IMG/VR virus record: IMGVR_UViG_3300009128_001768
Location: 59,374-123,373 of that record
Reading direction: 5' to 3' (one strand)
Length of the DNA: 64,000 nt
DNA from: a virus
Shown here: in pieces, positions 37,536 to 45,549 of the stretch
How positions within the stretch are numbered: position 1 is the stretch's first letter
How the letters are laid out: every line of letters begins with the position of its first letter
Made by a program: the position numbers and the translations under genes
Notes under the pieces: generated by a model
Seen by the model: the letters and a program-made list of their open reading frames with translations, nothing else
What the model was told of the DNA's origin: nothing
Database searches by the model: none

Positions 37536-38542
37536 AAAACGCCCCACGTCGGATTGTCCAGATACCAGCGTATCGTTTCCTCAAGGCCTTGTTCCAAACT
37601 TGTTTGCTGCCTCCACCCCATTTTTTGTAATTTTTCCCCGCACACAGAATACCTAAAATCGTTTCCTGGTCTTGTGCGCTCTGGGTACTTCAACTCATAC
37701 CTTAACTCTTTTCCCATAATGGAAGCGATCATCTTCGCAAGCGTTAAATTATCTGTTTCAGCATCCGCTCGAACGTTATATTTTTCCCCAATGGTATGCG
37801 TCAGCATTAAAAATCTTACAGCTTCAGCAACGTCTCTAGAAAAAAGGTAGCGACGGCTCGAAGGTCTTGTACCTCCTCGGTCTGAGTGAATCACAATACT
37901 TTCATTATTTTGTAACTTCTTTATTACTATAGGAATAAATTTCTCGAGATGCTGTCGTGGGCCATATGCGTTCATTGTATGCGTGACGATAACAGGAAGT
38001 TTATACGTGTTTGCATATGCATTACACAGCTCCTCGGCCGCTGCTTTTGTTGCAGCGTAGGGATTTTTAGCATTATACCTGTCGTTTTCTTTGAACGTGG
38101 TTCCTGGCGGTGCTGGACCAAAAACCTCATCAGTGCTGAAATATAAAAACAGTTTTAACGTTTCACAGCGTTCCTTCGCGTAGTTCAGTAAATTACAAGT
38201 ACCAACCACATTGTCCATCACAAACTCAAGAGGATATTGTATACTACGATTTACATGAGAACCTGCTGCAAGATGCAAGATGTAGTCTATTCTCCCCAGC
38301 TTGTGTATAACATGGTCGCTCAAAGGCGCTTTGAGATCGTGCCAAATTACATGAGTGCGTCGGCGCCACGATGGGTTTTTCGCAATAACATCACTTATCC
38401 TGTCTAGACATCCAGATGTATCCAGCCGATCAAGCGATACAATATCAAAATCGGTAGTCCTTAATAAGTGCTCTATTATCGCGTGGCCAATAAATCCCGC
38501 GCCCCCTGTTATTAGAACAGTCTCTTTTTTTGTGTTTTCCAT
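37532..38542 (-). CDS. NAD-dependent nucleotide-sugar epimerase/dehydratase, RmlB-like
   Basis: An extended SDR enzyme of 336 residues. Visible are VLITGGAGFIGHAIIEHLL, YFSTDEVFGPAP (the S-T-D-E of 4,6-dehydratases), catalytic YAATK, NAYGPRQHLEKFIP, and TRPGNDFRYS near the C-terminus. The TDE triad points to dTDP-glucose or UDP-sugar 4,6-dehydratase rather than a simple 4-epimerase. The exact nucleotide-sugar is not certain. No other rml-type gene is present in the window. Its stop overlaps the ATG of the gmd-like gene. It precedes a 45-base AT-rich gap. Confidence 0.87.
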   Translation of the reverse strand: MENTKKETVLITGGAGFIGHAIIEHLLRTTDFDIVSLDRLDTSGCLDRISDVIAKNPSWRRRTHVIWHDLKAPLSDHVIHKLGRIDYILHLAAGSHVNRSIQYPLEFVMDNVVGTCNLLNYAKERCETLKLFLYFSTDEVFGPAPPGTTFKENDRYNAKNPYAATKAAAEELCNAYANTYKLPVIVTHTMNAYGPRQHLEKFIPIVIKKLQNNESIVIHSDRGGTRPSSRRYLFSRDVAEAVRFLMLTHTIGEKYNVRADAETDNLTLAKMIASIMGKELRYELKYPERTRPGNDFRYSVCGEKLQKMGWRQQTSLEQGLEETIRWYLDNPTWGVL

Positions 38543-38587
38543 ATAAACAAAATAATATTAGAATTTTAGAAGATGTTTTAGCATACA

Positions 38588-39046
38588 CTACCCGCTGTAC
38601 ATTGAAGCAACATAATCGCTGCAAATACCTGCACATATCGATAATTGCTCAGAGGAATATGACGCTGTTTCTGGCATCACACATATACACTTATCGTTTA
38701 ATTCGCTACCGGGATACGCCCATATATATCCGGAAGATGTCATGGTGTATGCGTCGTTTTGATGCCAGAAAACATGCCACACTTGATTATCACTTAGAAA
38801 ATAAGCATACGTGCTTAAGTCTTTAGCATGAATAAACAATTTTTCTCTGCGCTGGAGGAACCAAGAAATATCTAATTGGTATTCACCAAAATCATGACCC
38901 ACAATAAACGTTTCGGAACTTTCACCCTGCCGAACATCGACCTCAGCATAGAAACCTGCCTGTAGCGCTTTATCAATATAGTCTGGATTATTTTCTAAGG
39001 ACGGCACGGGGCCGTTGGTGTTTCCTCGATGAGCAATAAAAATCAT
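38588..39046 (-). CDS. Glycerophosphodiesterase-like (PLC fold) small enzyme
   Basis: The 152-residue protein starts MIFIAHRGNTNGPVPSLENNP, with the HRG and E-N pattern of GDPD/PLC-like phosphodiesterases, then AEVDVRQG and VGHDFGEYQ, which carry the Glu-Asp and His of the metal site. It is much shorter than a full GDPD (about 240 residues), so it is a minimal version or has another role. Small proteins of this type occur in capsule clusters beside sugar nucleotidyltransferases and HAD phosphatases, as here: its ATG overlaps the HAD stop (ATGA). A phosphodiester-linked substituent on a glycan is one possible target. Confidence 0.7.
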   Translation of the reverse strand: MIFIAHRGNTNGPVPSLENNPDYIDKALQAGFYAEVDVRQGESSETFIVGHDFGEYQLDISWFLQRREKLFIHAKDLSTYAYFLSDNQVWHVFWHQNDAYTMTSSGYIWAYPGSELNDKCICVMPETASYSSEQLSICAGICSDYVASMYSG

Positions 39047-39675
39047 TTGTAATTTCCCGCTATTATTTCTTCCATCAATTGGGTATTTACATCTCTAAAA
39101 TTGCTGATCTCGTAAACAGTTGCGCCTGAGCCGCGAGCCGAGGCTAAACCTGTTACAGAGTCTTCGAATATTATGAAGTCCTCAATTGAGCCGCCTAATT
39201 GAAGCATCGCCCTAACATATGGTTCGGCGTGTGGCTTTGTGTTCTTTACATCATTATTCGTTATTAACACATCTAGGTACTTCATAAAACCAAGATTATT
39301 TAGTAGTGTAACTGTCGAAGCACGGTTCGCATTCGTTACTACCGCTATGTTTTTATTTTCTCGTCGTAAAAATTCAAACATTTCAATTTTGTCTTGATAG
39401 TCTTCAGAGTCTAACATACTCATCATTTTATTTGTGATTATTTTTTTTCTTTCGTATACAGCGTCTACTTTATTAAGAGTAAAGTACCCCTTTTGACAAA
39501 GCTTTATGAGCTTATCACGAGTAGTTATAGTTGACTTAAGGACAGAAATATCTTCTTGAGTTGTTAGCTTTAAATTCAAGACCTCGTCAATTGCTGCTAG
39601 CGTTGCTTTAACTTGTAGCTCAGTGGTGTCTACAAGCACCCCGTCATTGTCAAAAATAAAAGACGTATATCCCAA
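39043..39675 (-). CDS. HAD-superfamily phosphatase/phosphoglucomutase-like
   Basis: A subclass I HAD enzyme of about 210 residues: SFIFDNDGVLVDTTE (nucleophile Asp and D+2), AVVTNANRAS (motif II), NTKPHAEPY (motif III Lys) and FIIFEDSVTGLASA (motif IV). The open frame reaches back to 39765 inside the previous gene, but the likely start is a TTG at 39675, just after that gene's TAG, with GGAG ten bases upstream. This gives a normal HAD length. It may remove a phosphate from the product of the neighbouring nucleotidyltransferase pathway or serve as a GmhB substitute in heptose synthesis. Both are inference. Confidence 0.8.
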   Translation of the reverse strand: MGYTSFIFDNDGVLVDTTELQVKATLAAIDEVLNLKLTTQEDISVLKSTITTRDKLIKLCQKGYFTLNKVDAVYERKKIITNKMMSMLDSEDYQDKIEMFEFLRRENKNIAVVTNANRASTVTLLNNLGFMKYLDVLITNNDVKNTKPHAEPYVRAMLQLGGSIEDFIIFEDSVTGLASARGSGATVYEISNFRDVNTQLMEEIIAGNYK

Positions 39676-39676
39676 A

Positions 39677-40384
39677 CTAGTGATGCTCCAAATAATATTG
39701 TAAGTCTTCTGGCGTTCCAAGTCCCCACATCTTCTCGACGTATGACACTGTAACGTAGCCACCATTATTGATTAACTCATTGTATACTGGACAGACATAG
39801 AATTCGTTATTAGTCCTTATATCTTTTTCTATCATTTGACTTGCTGCTTGTACGTAATCAGAGCCTCTTGCCCAAAAATATGCTCCAGCAGTGGCTATAT
39901 CGCTGATGGGCTTTTTTTCAGCTACTTCCGTTACTCGGCCTGTTTCGTCCGTCTTCGCGAAGCTCCATTTTGGGTTCGTACCGTTAAATACAAGAATACA
40001 CCCATCAACGCCGGGTTGCGTTGCGTCTCTTAAGAATGCCATGTTGTCCCAATCGAATACATTGTCAGAATTAACAATCAGTAGCGAGTCATTATTAGCG
40101 ATATAGTCTCTAGCCAAAAGTGTTGTACACGCTGCTCCCTCTGTCATTCCGTCTACCAAGACTATTTTACACCCTGGAGCTATAGATTCCAAAAAACTTG
40201 CAAGACCATATTCGTGGTAATGCGAAGCCTGAACGACAAAAATATAAGTTGCATCATAACCGAGATTTTCAACAACAGTTTGTATCATTGGAGTACCATC
40301 AACGTCGATTAATGGCTTTGGTAGAACGTAGCCCGCAGACATAAATCGACTGCCCGCGCCAGCCATTGGAACTAAGACATTCAT
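39677..40384 (-). CDS. Sugar-phosphate nucleotidyltransferase
   Basis: The 235-residue enzyme has the NTP-transferase signature NVLVPMAGAGSRFMSAGYVLPKPLIDVDGTPMI (pieces GAGSRF and PKPLIDVDG), a metal Asp in LLIVNSDNVFDWD, and a C-terminal EKMWGLGTPEDLQYYL. It resembles the stand-alone capsule nucleotidyltransferases related to RmlA and Campylobacter Cj1416; the base used (CTP, UTP, GTP) cannot be read. ATG 40384 is preferred over TTG 40390, because GGGGAG lies seven bases upstream. It heads a trio with the HAD and GDPD-like genes. Confidence 0.85.
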   Translation of the reverse strand: MNVLVPMAGAGSRFMSAGYVLPKPLIDVDGTPMIQTVVENLGYDATYIFVVQASHYHEYGLASFLESIAPGCKIVLVDGMTEGAACTTLLARDYIANNDSLLIVNSDNVFDWDNMAFLRDATQPGVDGCILVFNGTNPKWSFAKTDETGRVTEVAEKKPISDIATAGAYFWARGSDYVQAASQMIEKDIRTNNEFYVCPVYNELINNGGYVTVSYVEKMWGLGTPEDLQYYLEHH

Positions 40385-40386
40385 TT

Positions 40387-41313
40387 TCAAACTCCCCTTA
40401 CATTTGGATAGCTTTCCTTAAACCATTTGCATGTCAATTGTATACCCTTCCGCAGAGGCGTATACGAGGCAGATGGCCAACCAAGAGAAAGAAAGCGCTT
40501 ATTAGAGCTTGGTTTCTTAAATTGACCGCTTGGCTTTGTAATATCCCAAACAATTTCTCCGTCGTATTCTAAACTTTCACAAATCATGCTCACTATGTTT
40601 TTGATGCTTACCTCGTTTGTCGTGCCTATATTCACAGGAGCAGCCAAATCATAATTTTCTAATAAAAAAAGCAACGCAATTGCAATATCTCTTGAGTACG
40701 TAAATTCCCTTAATGGAGACCCATCGCCCCAAAGAACAGGTGGATTTCCCGTTTGCTTTGCTTCCCACACCTTTCTTATTATCGATGGTATGACATGCCC
40801 ATTTTCTAAATCAAAATTATCATAAGGACCGTACAGATTGTTTGGCACTGCGCAGATGAAGTTACATCCATATTGCTGACGAAGGGCCCTTGAGTGTACG
40901 TCCAGCATCCTCTTAGCGTACGCATAACCAAAGTTGCTGGGGTGCGGCTCACCGTCATGAATCTGCTCTTCTGTTAGAGGATACACAACTGCATCAGGGT
41001 ATACGCAAGTTGATAACAAAGAAACAACCTTCCCTACTCCAAGCTTATGTGCAACCGACAAGACGTTTGTATTTATCCGAATATTATCAGAAAAAAAGTC
41101 CGCGACAAAATCAGAGTTGCCCTTTACTCCGCCCACCCTGGCAGCAAGATGTATTATTGCTTCAGGACAGTGGTCCCTCACCATACATCGAGTATCATCA
41201 AGATATCTTAAGTCATAATCTTTCGAGCCAACAAATATAAGTTCATGCTCTGTCTCTATGCTTCGAAATCCAGCTCCGACCATCCCTGTTCCGCCTGTGA
41301 TTACAACCCTCAT
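40387..41313 (-). CDS. fcl: GDP-L-fucose synthase-like epimerase/reductase
   Basis: An SDR enzyme of 308 residues. MRVVITGGTGMVGAGF binds NADP(H); HLAARVGGV, LLSTCVYPD, the catalytic pair in YAYAKRMLD and VPNNLYGPYDNFD are those of GDP-4-keto-6-deoxymannose 3,5-epimerase/4-reductase. With Gmd it completes GDP-L-fucose synthesis from GDP-mannose. The two genes are about 3 kb apart and separated by the RmlB-like, GDPD-like, HAD and nucleotidyltransferase genes. A role on a heptose (as in Campylobacter 6-deoxyheptose) cannot be excluded. ATG 41313 overlaps the preceding stop as ATGA. Confidence 0.86.
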   Translation of the reverse strand: MRVVITGGTGMVGAGFRSIETEHELIFVGSKDYDLRYLDDTRCMVRDHCPEAIIHLAARVGGVKGNSDFVADFFSDNIRINTNVLSVAHKLGVGKVVSLLSTCVYPDAVVYPLTEEQIHDGEPHPSNFGYAYAKRMLDVHSRALRQQYGCNFICAVPNNLYGPYDNFDLENGHVIPSIIRKVWEAKQTGNPPVLWGDGSPLREFTYSRDIAIALLFLLENYDLAAPVNIGTTNEVSIKNIVSMICESLEYDGEIVWDITKPSGQFKKPSSNKRFLSLGWPSASYTPLRKGIQLTCKWFKESYPNVRGV

Positions 41314-41969
41314 ATCTCCATAACCTCATAATAGTGACCAATAAGAAATTTGTTTCCTTTGCTTAGCGAAGTTAAGCGATAATTTGAGTTATAGTCTTCT
41401 GGCATCATGATCCTAAAATCGAAACTCACCCTGGTAACGCCAGTCTTGTTAGGGAGGTTTCCATGAGTGCACTGGTTTCCATTAAAGCGCACAATCTGAC
41501 CAGGCATTAATTCAAGCTGATGAAAATCCATCTTCCCCGGCTCGCTTTCCGCAATAGTTGTATTACTCTCGAACATAGGAGTTAATGCAAGTATAAAATT
41601 TGTCTCCCCAAGAGGGTGATTGTAGTCGCTATCCTTATGCCATCCGCCCACTGCTACGTTATTTGGGAGGTGTACCCGAAATGTAGGCCACTTTTGATAT
41701 ATGAGTTGGTCTTTCGCATTAGTAATGGGAGCTATAAATTCTCTAATAAATTTTTGATATAATTCAAGAAATTCTGGCCAGCCAGATCTCATTTTGTTAT
41801 AAAACTTTTGATGGAATATGGTATCCGAATCTTTTCCCGGCTTATCAAAAAACTCATATTCGTCAATGTGCATTTCATGCAGATACTGTAAATTACCACA
41901 ATCAAATAAACCAGATATGGCTTCGACGAATTGATAATCGTCAACGCTGTAATCGTAATACTTTTCCAT
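41310..41969 (-). CDS. 2-oxoglutarate/Fe(II) oxygenase-like, StrG/phytanoyl type
   Basis: The 219-residue protein has GGWHKDSDY (His and Asp of the iron triad), TLAL-type strand LALTPMFESNTT, and CTHGNLPNKTGVTRVSFDFRIM, giving the distal His and the Arg that binds 2-oxoglutarate. This combination fits the double-stranded beta-helix oxygenases used in sugar and antibiotic tailoring, close in pattern to StrG-like proteins. It should hydroxylate or oxidise a sugar or nucleotide-sugar. It overlaps the HldD-like gene by 29 bases, so it may act on the heptose product. An ATG at 41969 is the only clear start. Confidence 0.8.
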   Translation of the reverse strand: MEKYYDYSVDDYQFVEAISGLFDCGNLQYLHEMHIDEYEFFDKPGKDSDTIFHQKFYNKMRSGWPEFLELYQKFIREFIAPITNAKDQLIYQKWPTFRVHLPNNVAVGGWHKDSDYNHPLGETNFILALTPMFESNTTIAESEPGKMDFHQLELMPGQIVRFNGNQCTHGNLPNKTGVTRVSFDFRIMMPEDYNSNYRLTSLSKGNKFLIGHYYEVMEI

Positions 41970-42759
41970 AATCCTCGATTCCTGCTTCGAGCTGATACTC
42001 TGGGGCCCAGCCCGGTAGCCACTTTTCTTTATCGCTGCAGGTGAAAAATTGATAGCCCTCTGGAATCGTGTGAGTGGAGTGATAAGAATATTCGATTTCT
42101 AGCAAATCAAGAATATCCTCAAATGCCCTTGATTGACCGCTACCAACATCGTAGTATGATCCTCTTAACGATTCGTAATTCTTGTAAGCATGAATGTTTG
42201 CAGACACAACATCTTTCACATACACAAAATCTCGAAGAGGTCGTTTTGGAAATAACTTGCACTCCAAATTTCCTTGGTGCCTTTTGTACATCTGATACAC
42301 AATCGACGCCATCTTCCCCTTGCGTTCCTCCCCCGGGCCATACACATTAAAATAACGTAATGCGATGCCAGAATTACTCACCACATAATCTTCTGCGACG
42401 TACTTACTCCATCCATATAAGTTCGATGGATAGTCTTCAGTCACTCCATAGCTTGCAGCAGAAGAAGAGTAAATCATTGGAACGCTATTGTTGACGCACC
42501 AATCCATTAGAAACTTTGTTGTCTCATAATTTCGATGCATCATAAAATTAACGTTTTGTTCTAATGTGTCGGAACACGCGCCGACATGAAAAATGACAGC
42601 AGGAGACGCCTCTTCCAGAAAATGGTTCCACACGTCTTTCCATCTAGCGTCATCCAAATTGTCTTCAGACAAACAAAAAATTTGCGCTTCTTCTTTTAGG
42701 GTTGCGGCAAGATTCTTCCCAATAAAACCGTCAGCTCCTGTGACTAATACACGTTGCAT
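41941..42759 (-). CDS. hldD: ADP-heptose 6-epimerase-like, HldD family
   Basis: An SDR enzyme of 272 residues with VLVTGADGFIGKNLA, the HldD hallmark GACSDT, the catalytic YGWSKYVAE and ALRYFNVYGPGEE. These point to epimerisation of ADP-D-glycero-D-manno-heptose to the L-glycero form, the precursor of LPS core heptose. It is 40-60 residues shorter than usual HldD. The loss seems spread over the C-terminal half and not one clean deletion. It overlaps the HldA-like kinase gene by 16 bases and completes the heptose set. Confidence 0.87.
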   Translation of the reverse strand: MQRVLVTGADGFIGKNLAATLKEEAQIFCLSEDNLDDARWKDVWNHFLEEASPAVIFHVGACSDTLEQNVNFMMHRNYETTKFLMDWCVNNSVPMIYSSSAASYGVTEDYPSNLYGWSKYVAEDYVVSNSGIALRYFNVYGPGEERKGKMASIVYQMYKRHQGNLECKLFPKRPLRDFVYVKDVVSANIHAYKNYESLRGSYYDVGSGQSRAFEDILDLLEIEYSYHSTHTIPEGYQFFTCSDKEKWLPGWAPEYQLEAGIEDYGKVLRLQR

Positions 42760-43487
42760 TGTATCGTTGAAACCCCCCTCTTTGTAACAATTTCAGAAGC
42801 GCACTTATTTGCAAATTTTATACTTTCTATTATATCAGAATTTTCTAAAAACTTTACCACAAGAGCCGCTAGAAAACTATCGCCCGCGCCCGATACATCT
42901 TTTACCTCAGCCTTGTTGACTGGATAGACCACTTCCCTATATACACACCCTCTTGGGCCTTCAGTCCGAATAATTTTTTCGAACATTGTTTTATCAATAT
43001 AGCTTTTCGAGCGCTGGTATTCTGTATGATTGATCTTGATATATCTAGCATCATGAACCCACGTCCCTAAAATTTTCTTAGAATCAATAAATACGTTATT
43101 ATGGTTTGAGCATATTATTTTTATATCTGCTTCAGTCAAGAAACCCTTATCATAGTCTGATATTACAATCAGGTCATAATCATATGATATCACGCTTAAG
43201 TCTATTCTTTCTATTTCGTCTACCGAATCGGCCCTAAAGAACATGTGATTACTCTCTTCATGAACGTACCGTTTTTTAGTAATATCCCCCCAGTTATCGT
43301 TTGTAATAATATCGCTTGTCACACCCAAGGCGTGAATGTTTCGATGAACATTAGCAGCCATACCCGGGTTGTCAGTCCGATATTTTTCATTTAGAACAGG
43401 AACAGGAATATCTGGACATAAGCGGCTTGCATTACAATAGACAAAAATATCCTGACAACTTTCTCCTATGACCAATATCTTTTTCAT
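42744..43487 (-). CDS. hldA: Heptose-7-phosphate kinase-like, PfkB family (HldA domain)
   Basis: The enzyme is a PfkB-type sugar kinase of about 247 residues: KKILVIGESCQDIFVYC, CPDIPVPVLN, NPGMAANVHRNI, LIVISDYDKGFLTE, and the catalytic DVSGAGDSFLAAL with the general-base Asp of GAGD. The substrate-loop words (PDIPVPVLNEKYRTDNPGMAANV, in pieces) match the kinase half of bifunctional HldE. It is compact, since HldE kinase domains are nearer 320 residues. ATG 43487 is preferred to an in-frame GTG at 43493. It should make heptose 1,7-bisphosphate. The nucleotidyltransferase half of HldE is a separate gene at 47583-47981. Confidence 0.85.
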   Translation of the reverse strand: MKKILVIGESCQDIFVYCNASRLCPDIPVPVLNEKYRTDNPGMAANVHRNIHALGVTSDIITNDNWGDITKKRYVHEESNHMFFRADSVDEIERIDLSVISYDYDLIVISDYDKGFLTEADIKIICSNHNNVFIDSKKILGTWVHDARYIKINHTEYQRSKSYIDKTMFEKIIRTEGPRGCVYREVVYPVNKAEVKDVSGAGDSFLAALVVKFLENSDIIESIKFANKCASEIVTKRGVSTIQCNVY

Positions 43488-43507
43488 TCTCACGCTTAAC
43501 TTAAATT

Positions 43508-43990
43508 TTAGAAAAAGGGAAGACCGTCTCTCTTAATGCAGATAATCGCTGGTTCAGCCATAAGATATGCGTCGATCATTGCTTTTTCAGTTTCCTGTTG
43601 ATTTCTGGGGAAATACCCAATTGTATTTTTTAAAAGCCCAATCAGCCCCTCTGGGTTTAATGGGCGGTGTGTCGGTCCATGGGTCGGATAATCAGCTTGT
43701 CCTACCAGCATTACAGGTAACTTCTGCTCATCGATGTCTATTTTGATCTGCTCAAACGGTCTCTCAATAAGAAAGGGGGTAATAGAATAGACAACTGGAC
43801 GTAAGCCCTCCAGAGCCATTCCTGCAACCATACTGATCATTGATTGCTCACAGAGCCCAGCGTTCAAATATCGTTCTGGCCATCGATCTTTGAATTCCTC
43901 CATCTCTTGTTCAACATCTCCAGTCACTAAAACAATGTTCTCATCTTTTTCAGCCAACTTCACAATTACTCTTCCAAAAGCACGTCTCAT
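43508..43990 (-). CDS. Transketolase, pyrimidine-binding subunit (no C-terminal domain)
   Basis: The 160-residue protein is the PYR domain of a transketolase: RRAFGRVIVKLAEKDENIVLVTGD, YLNAGLCEQSMISMVAGMALEGLRPVVY (pieces NAGLCEQSM and GMALEGLRPVVY, with the cofactor-activating Glu), FLIERPFEQIKID, and PTHGPTHRPL. It ends at CIKRDGLPFF, where the third (TKC) domain normally begins, so that domain is absent. Its ATG overlaps the stop of the TPP subunit (ATGA), and the two form one enzyme. It should supply sedoheptulose 7-phosphate, the entry point of nucleotide-heptose synthesis. A sugar-branching or acyloin role is an alternative. Confidence 0.88.
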   Translation of the reverse strand: MRRAFGRVIVKLAEKDENIVLVTGDVEQEMEEFKDRWPERYLNAGLCEQSMISMVAGMALEGLRPVVYSITPFLIERPFEQIKIDIDEQKLPVMLVGQADYPTHGPTHRPLNPEGLIGLLKNTIGYFPRNQQETEKAMIDAYLMAEPAIICIKRDGLPFF

Positions 43991-44727
43991 TCTTCACAAT
44001 CCTCCAGCTCTTTCATCGCCTGTTCTTCATAATCAGGGGCCGGCCACTGAGCGTGCCAACATGGTTGGTTCTCCATATAGCTGACTCCTTTCCCCTTTAT
44101 CGTATTAGCTATTATAAATCTGGGCTTATCTTTTTCGTGTTCCTCTAGAGCAGCCAAGATTTCAGCATAAGAATGTCCATCAACTTGTGAAACATGCCAT
44201 CCAAGAAGCGCTGTAACTTTTTCCATATTCGGAATAGGCAAAATGTCTTTCGTATATCCAGATCCCTGTATCCCGTTCCAGTCAGCTATTATGACAAGAT
44301 TGTCTAGCTTGTAATGCGCTGCTAGCAGCAACGATTCCCATGTCGTTCCCTCCTGACACTCTCCATCGCCTACAATCACGTATATTTTCCCGGGCTTGTT
44401 TTTCATTTTTCTAGCTAGCGCCATTCCTATCGCGGCTGGAAAACCATGCCCCTCACTACCGGTGGTATAATGAATTCCGTTCTTTTCGTCTAGTGTGGGG
44501 TGACCCTGTAACCTTGGATTGAATCCCCTCTCTCTCAATAAAACATAATAGGGCCAGCAAGCATGACCCTTACTTAAGATAAATTTGTCGTTGTCTGTTA
44601 ACACATAATCGTATAAAGAAACCAACAATTCAACAGCGGAAAAACAACCACCGTAATGATAGCCACCGTTTGCTTTGGATAGCTTTATGGTTTCGCGTCT
44701 TATCTGTTTTGATCTTTTGTTCAGCAT
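43987..44727 (-). CDS. Transketolase, thiamine-diphosphate-binding subunit
   Basis: The 246-residue protein is the N-terminal TPP domain: GCFSAVELLVSLYDYVL, KFILSKGHACWPYYVLL, GSEGHGFPAAIGMALARK, and the TPP motif GDGECQEGTTWESLLLAAHYKLDNLVIIADWNG (GDGECQEG ... NLVIIADWNG). It has the expected length for the split bacterial transketolase type. GAGGGG lies six bases before the ATG, a strong ribosome site. It forms an operon with the PYR subunit, the HldA-like kinase and the HldD-like epimerase. Phage-encoded transaldolase is known in cyanophages; a split transketolase beside heptose genes is a different arrangement. Confidence 0.9.
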   Translation of the reverse strand: MLNKRSKQIRRETIKLSKANGGYHYGGCFSAVELLVSLYDYVLTDNDKFILSKGHACWPYYVLLRERGFNPRLQGHPTLDEKNGIHYTTGSEGHGFPAAIGMALARKMKNKPGKIYVIVGDGECQEGTTWESLLLAAHYKLDNLVIIADWNGIQGSGYTKDILPIPNMEKVTALLGWHVSQVDGHSYAEILAALEEHEKDKPRFIIANTIKGKGVSYMENQPCWHAQWPAPDYEEQAMKELEDCEE

Positions 44728-44736
44728 TCTTTCCCC

Positions 44737-45549
44737 TCAAGCTAATGGATAATAATCTTGAATTTCTTTTTTGTAAGGTTTATTTGGAAAATCTAATCCC
44801 GATATAGGAAAATTACACGTTGAAGCGCTGACATCTTTTACCAGCGCTTTTCTCACAAAACTTACTTCAATAAGCGGAGGAAAACAATGCCCATCGACGT
44901 TAATCTTTCCCAAAGAATTATTTGGGTGGATATGAAAAGCGTAAAAATTTTCATTAAGGGTCTTCATCACATCGTAATACATGTCAAACAATCCAACATT
45001 TATCTTCTGATAAACTGATCTATAAAATGAATCAAAATAAGGAGTTAGCCCGTAGTCATCGTTGGGATTGGCAATAAATTTTTCATCAGTGTCCACAGCG
45101 ATTAAATGAAATTCAACTAATAACTGATCAATCTTTTTCAATTGCTTGCTACTAAGAGATGCTAGCGTTGCCCATTCATCCCACTCAATATCCATCTTAA
45201 TAGTCAAACCACCGACCTCAGAATCAATCATGTCTGACAATGCTAAAAATTGATCTGACTTTTTTGCGGCAATTCCTTTTTTAATAAAAGCAAAATTGGG
45301 GTGTTCTGCTGGTAGCCTATCGACTGTGTGGTCGAATAATTTCACAGCTGTGTGTGGGAACTTATCTACAAAATCCTGTTCAAACGTAATATTATCCTCT
45401 ACGCCGAAAGCGTATAGTGTTCTGGTATTTTCACAGATTTCATGAAGAGCAACATATCCACCGTCTGACTTGTTTCCGATTCTTATTTTTTGAAACCCGC
45501 AATCATAAATCTTAATTTCTTCTAAAAATCTTTGAACGCTACCACTCAC
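44737..45549 (-). CDS. SAM-dependent methyltransferase-like, METTL24/FkbM type
   Basis: The 270-residue protein has KIRIGNKSDGGYVAL, TLYAFGVEDNITFEQDF, VKLFDHTVDRLP, and LTIKMDIEWDEWATL, the layout of the METTL24-like branch of FkbM-type methyltransferases (SAM loop with FGVEDN, acidic residue, DIEW at the end of strand 4). It probably O-methylates a sugar. The start is GTG 45549, overlapping the TGA of the dehydrogenase gene as GTGA. The C-terminal region with FHIHPNNSLGKIN and PPLIEVSFVRK is typical of this group. Confidence 0.75.
   Translation of the reverse strand: MSGSVQRFLEEIKIYDCGFQKIRIGNKSDGGYVALHEICENTRTLYAFGVEDNITFEQDFVDKFPHTAVKLFDHTVDRLPAEHPNFAFIKKGIAAKKSDQFLALSDMIDSEVGGLTIKMDIEWDEWATLASLSSKQLKKIDQLLVEFHLIAVDTDEKFIANPNDDYGLTPYFDSFYRSVYQKINVGLFDMYYDVMKTLNENFYAFHIHPNNSLGKINVDGHCFPPLIEVSFVRKALVKDVSASTCNFPISGLDFPNKPYKKEIQDYYPLA

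Noticed and set aside
39676-39765. Long 5' extension of the HAD gene into the nucleotidyltransferase gene
   Set aside because: The extra 30 codons have no HAD similarity and lie inside the conserved end of another gene. A TTG at 39675 with GGAG upstream gives a normal HAD length.
41310-41969. Frameshift or pseudogene between the oxygenase and HldD genes (29-base overlap)
   Set aside because: Both frames are intact, complete and carry all their motifs. The overlap is like many others in this operon.
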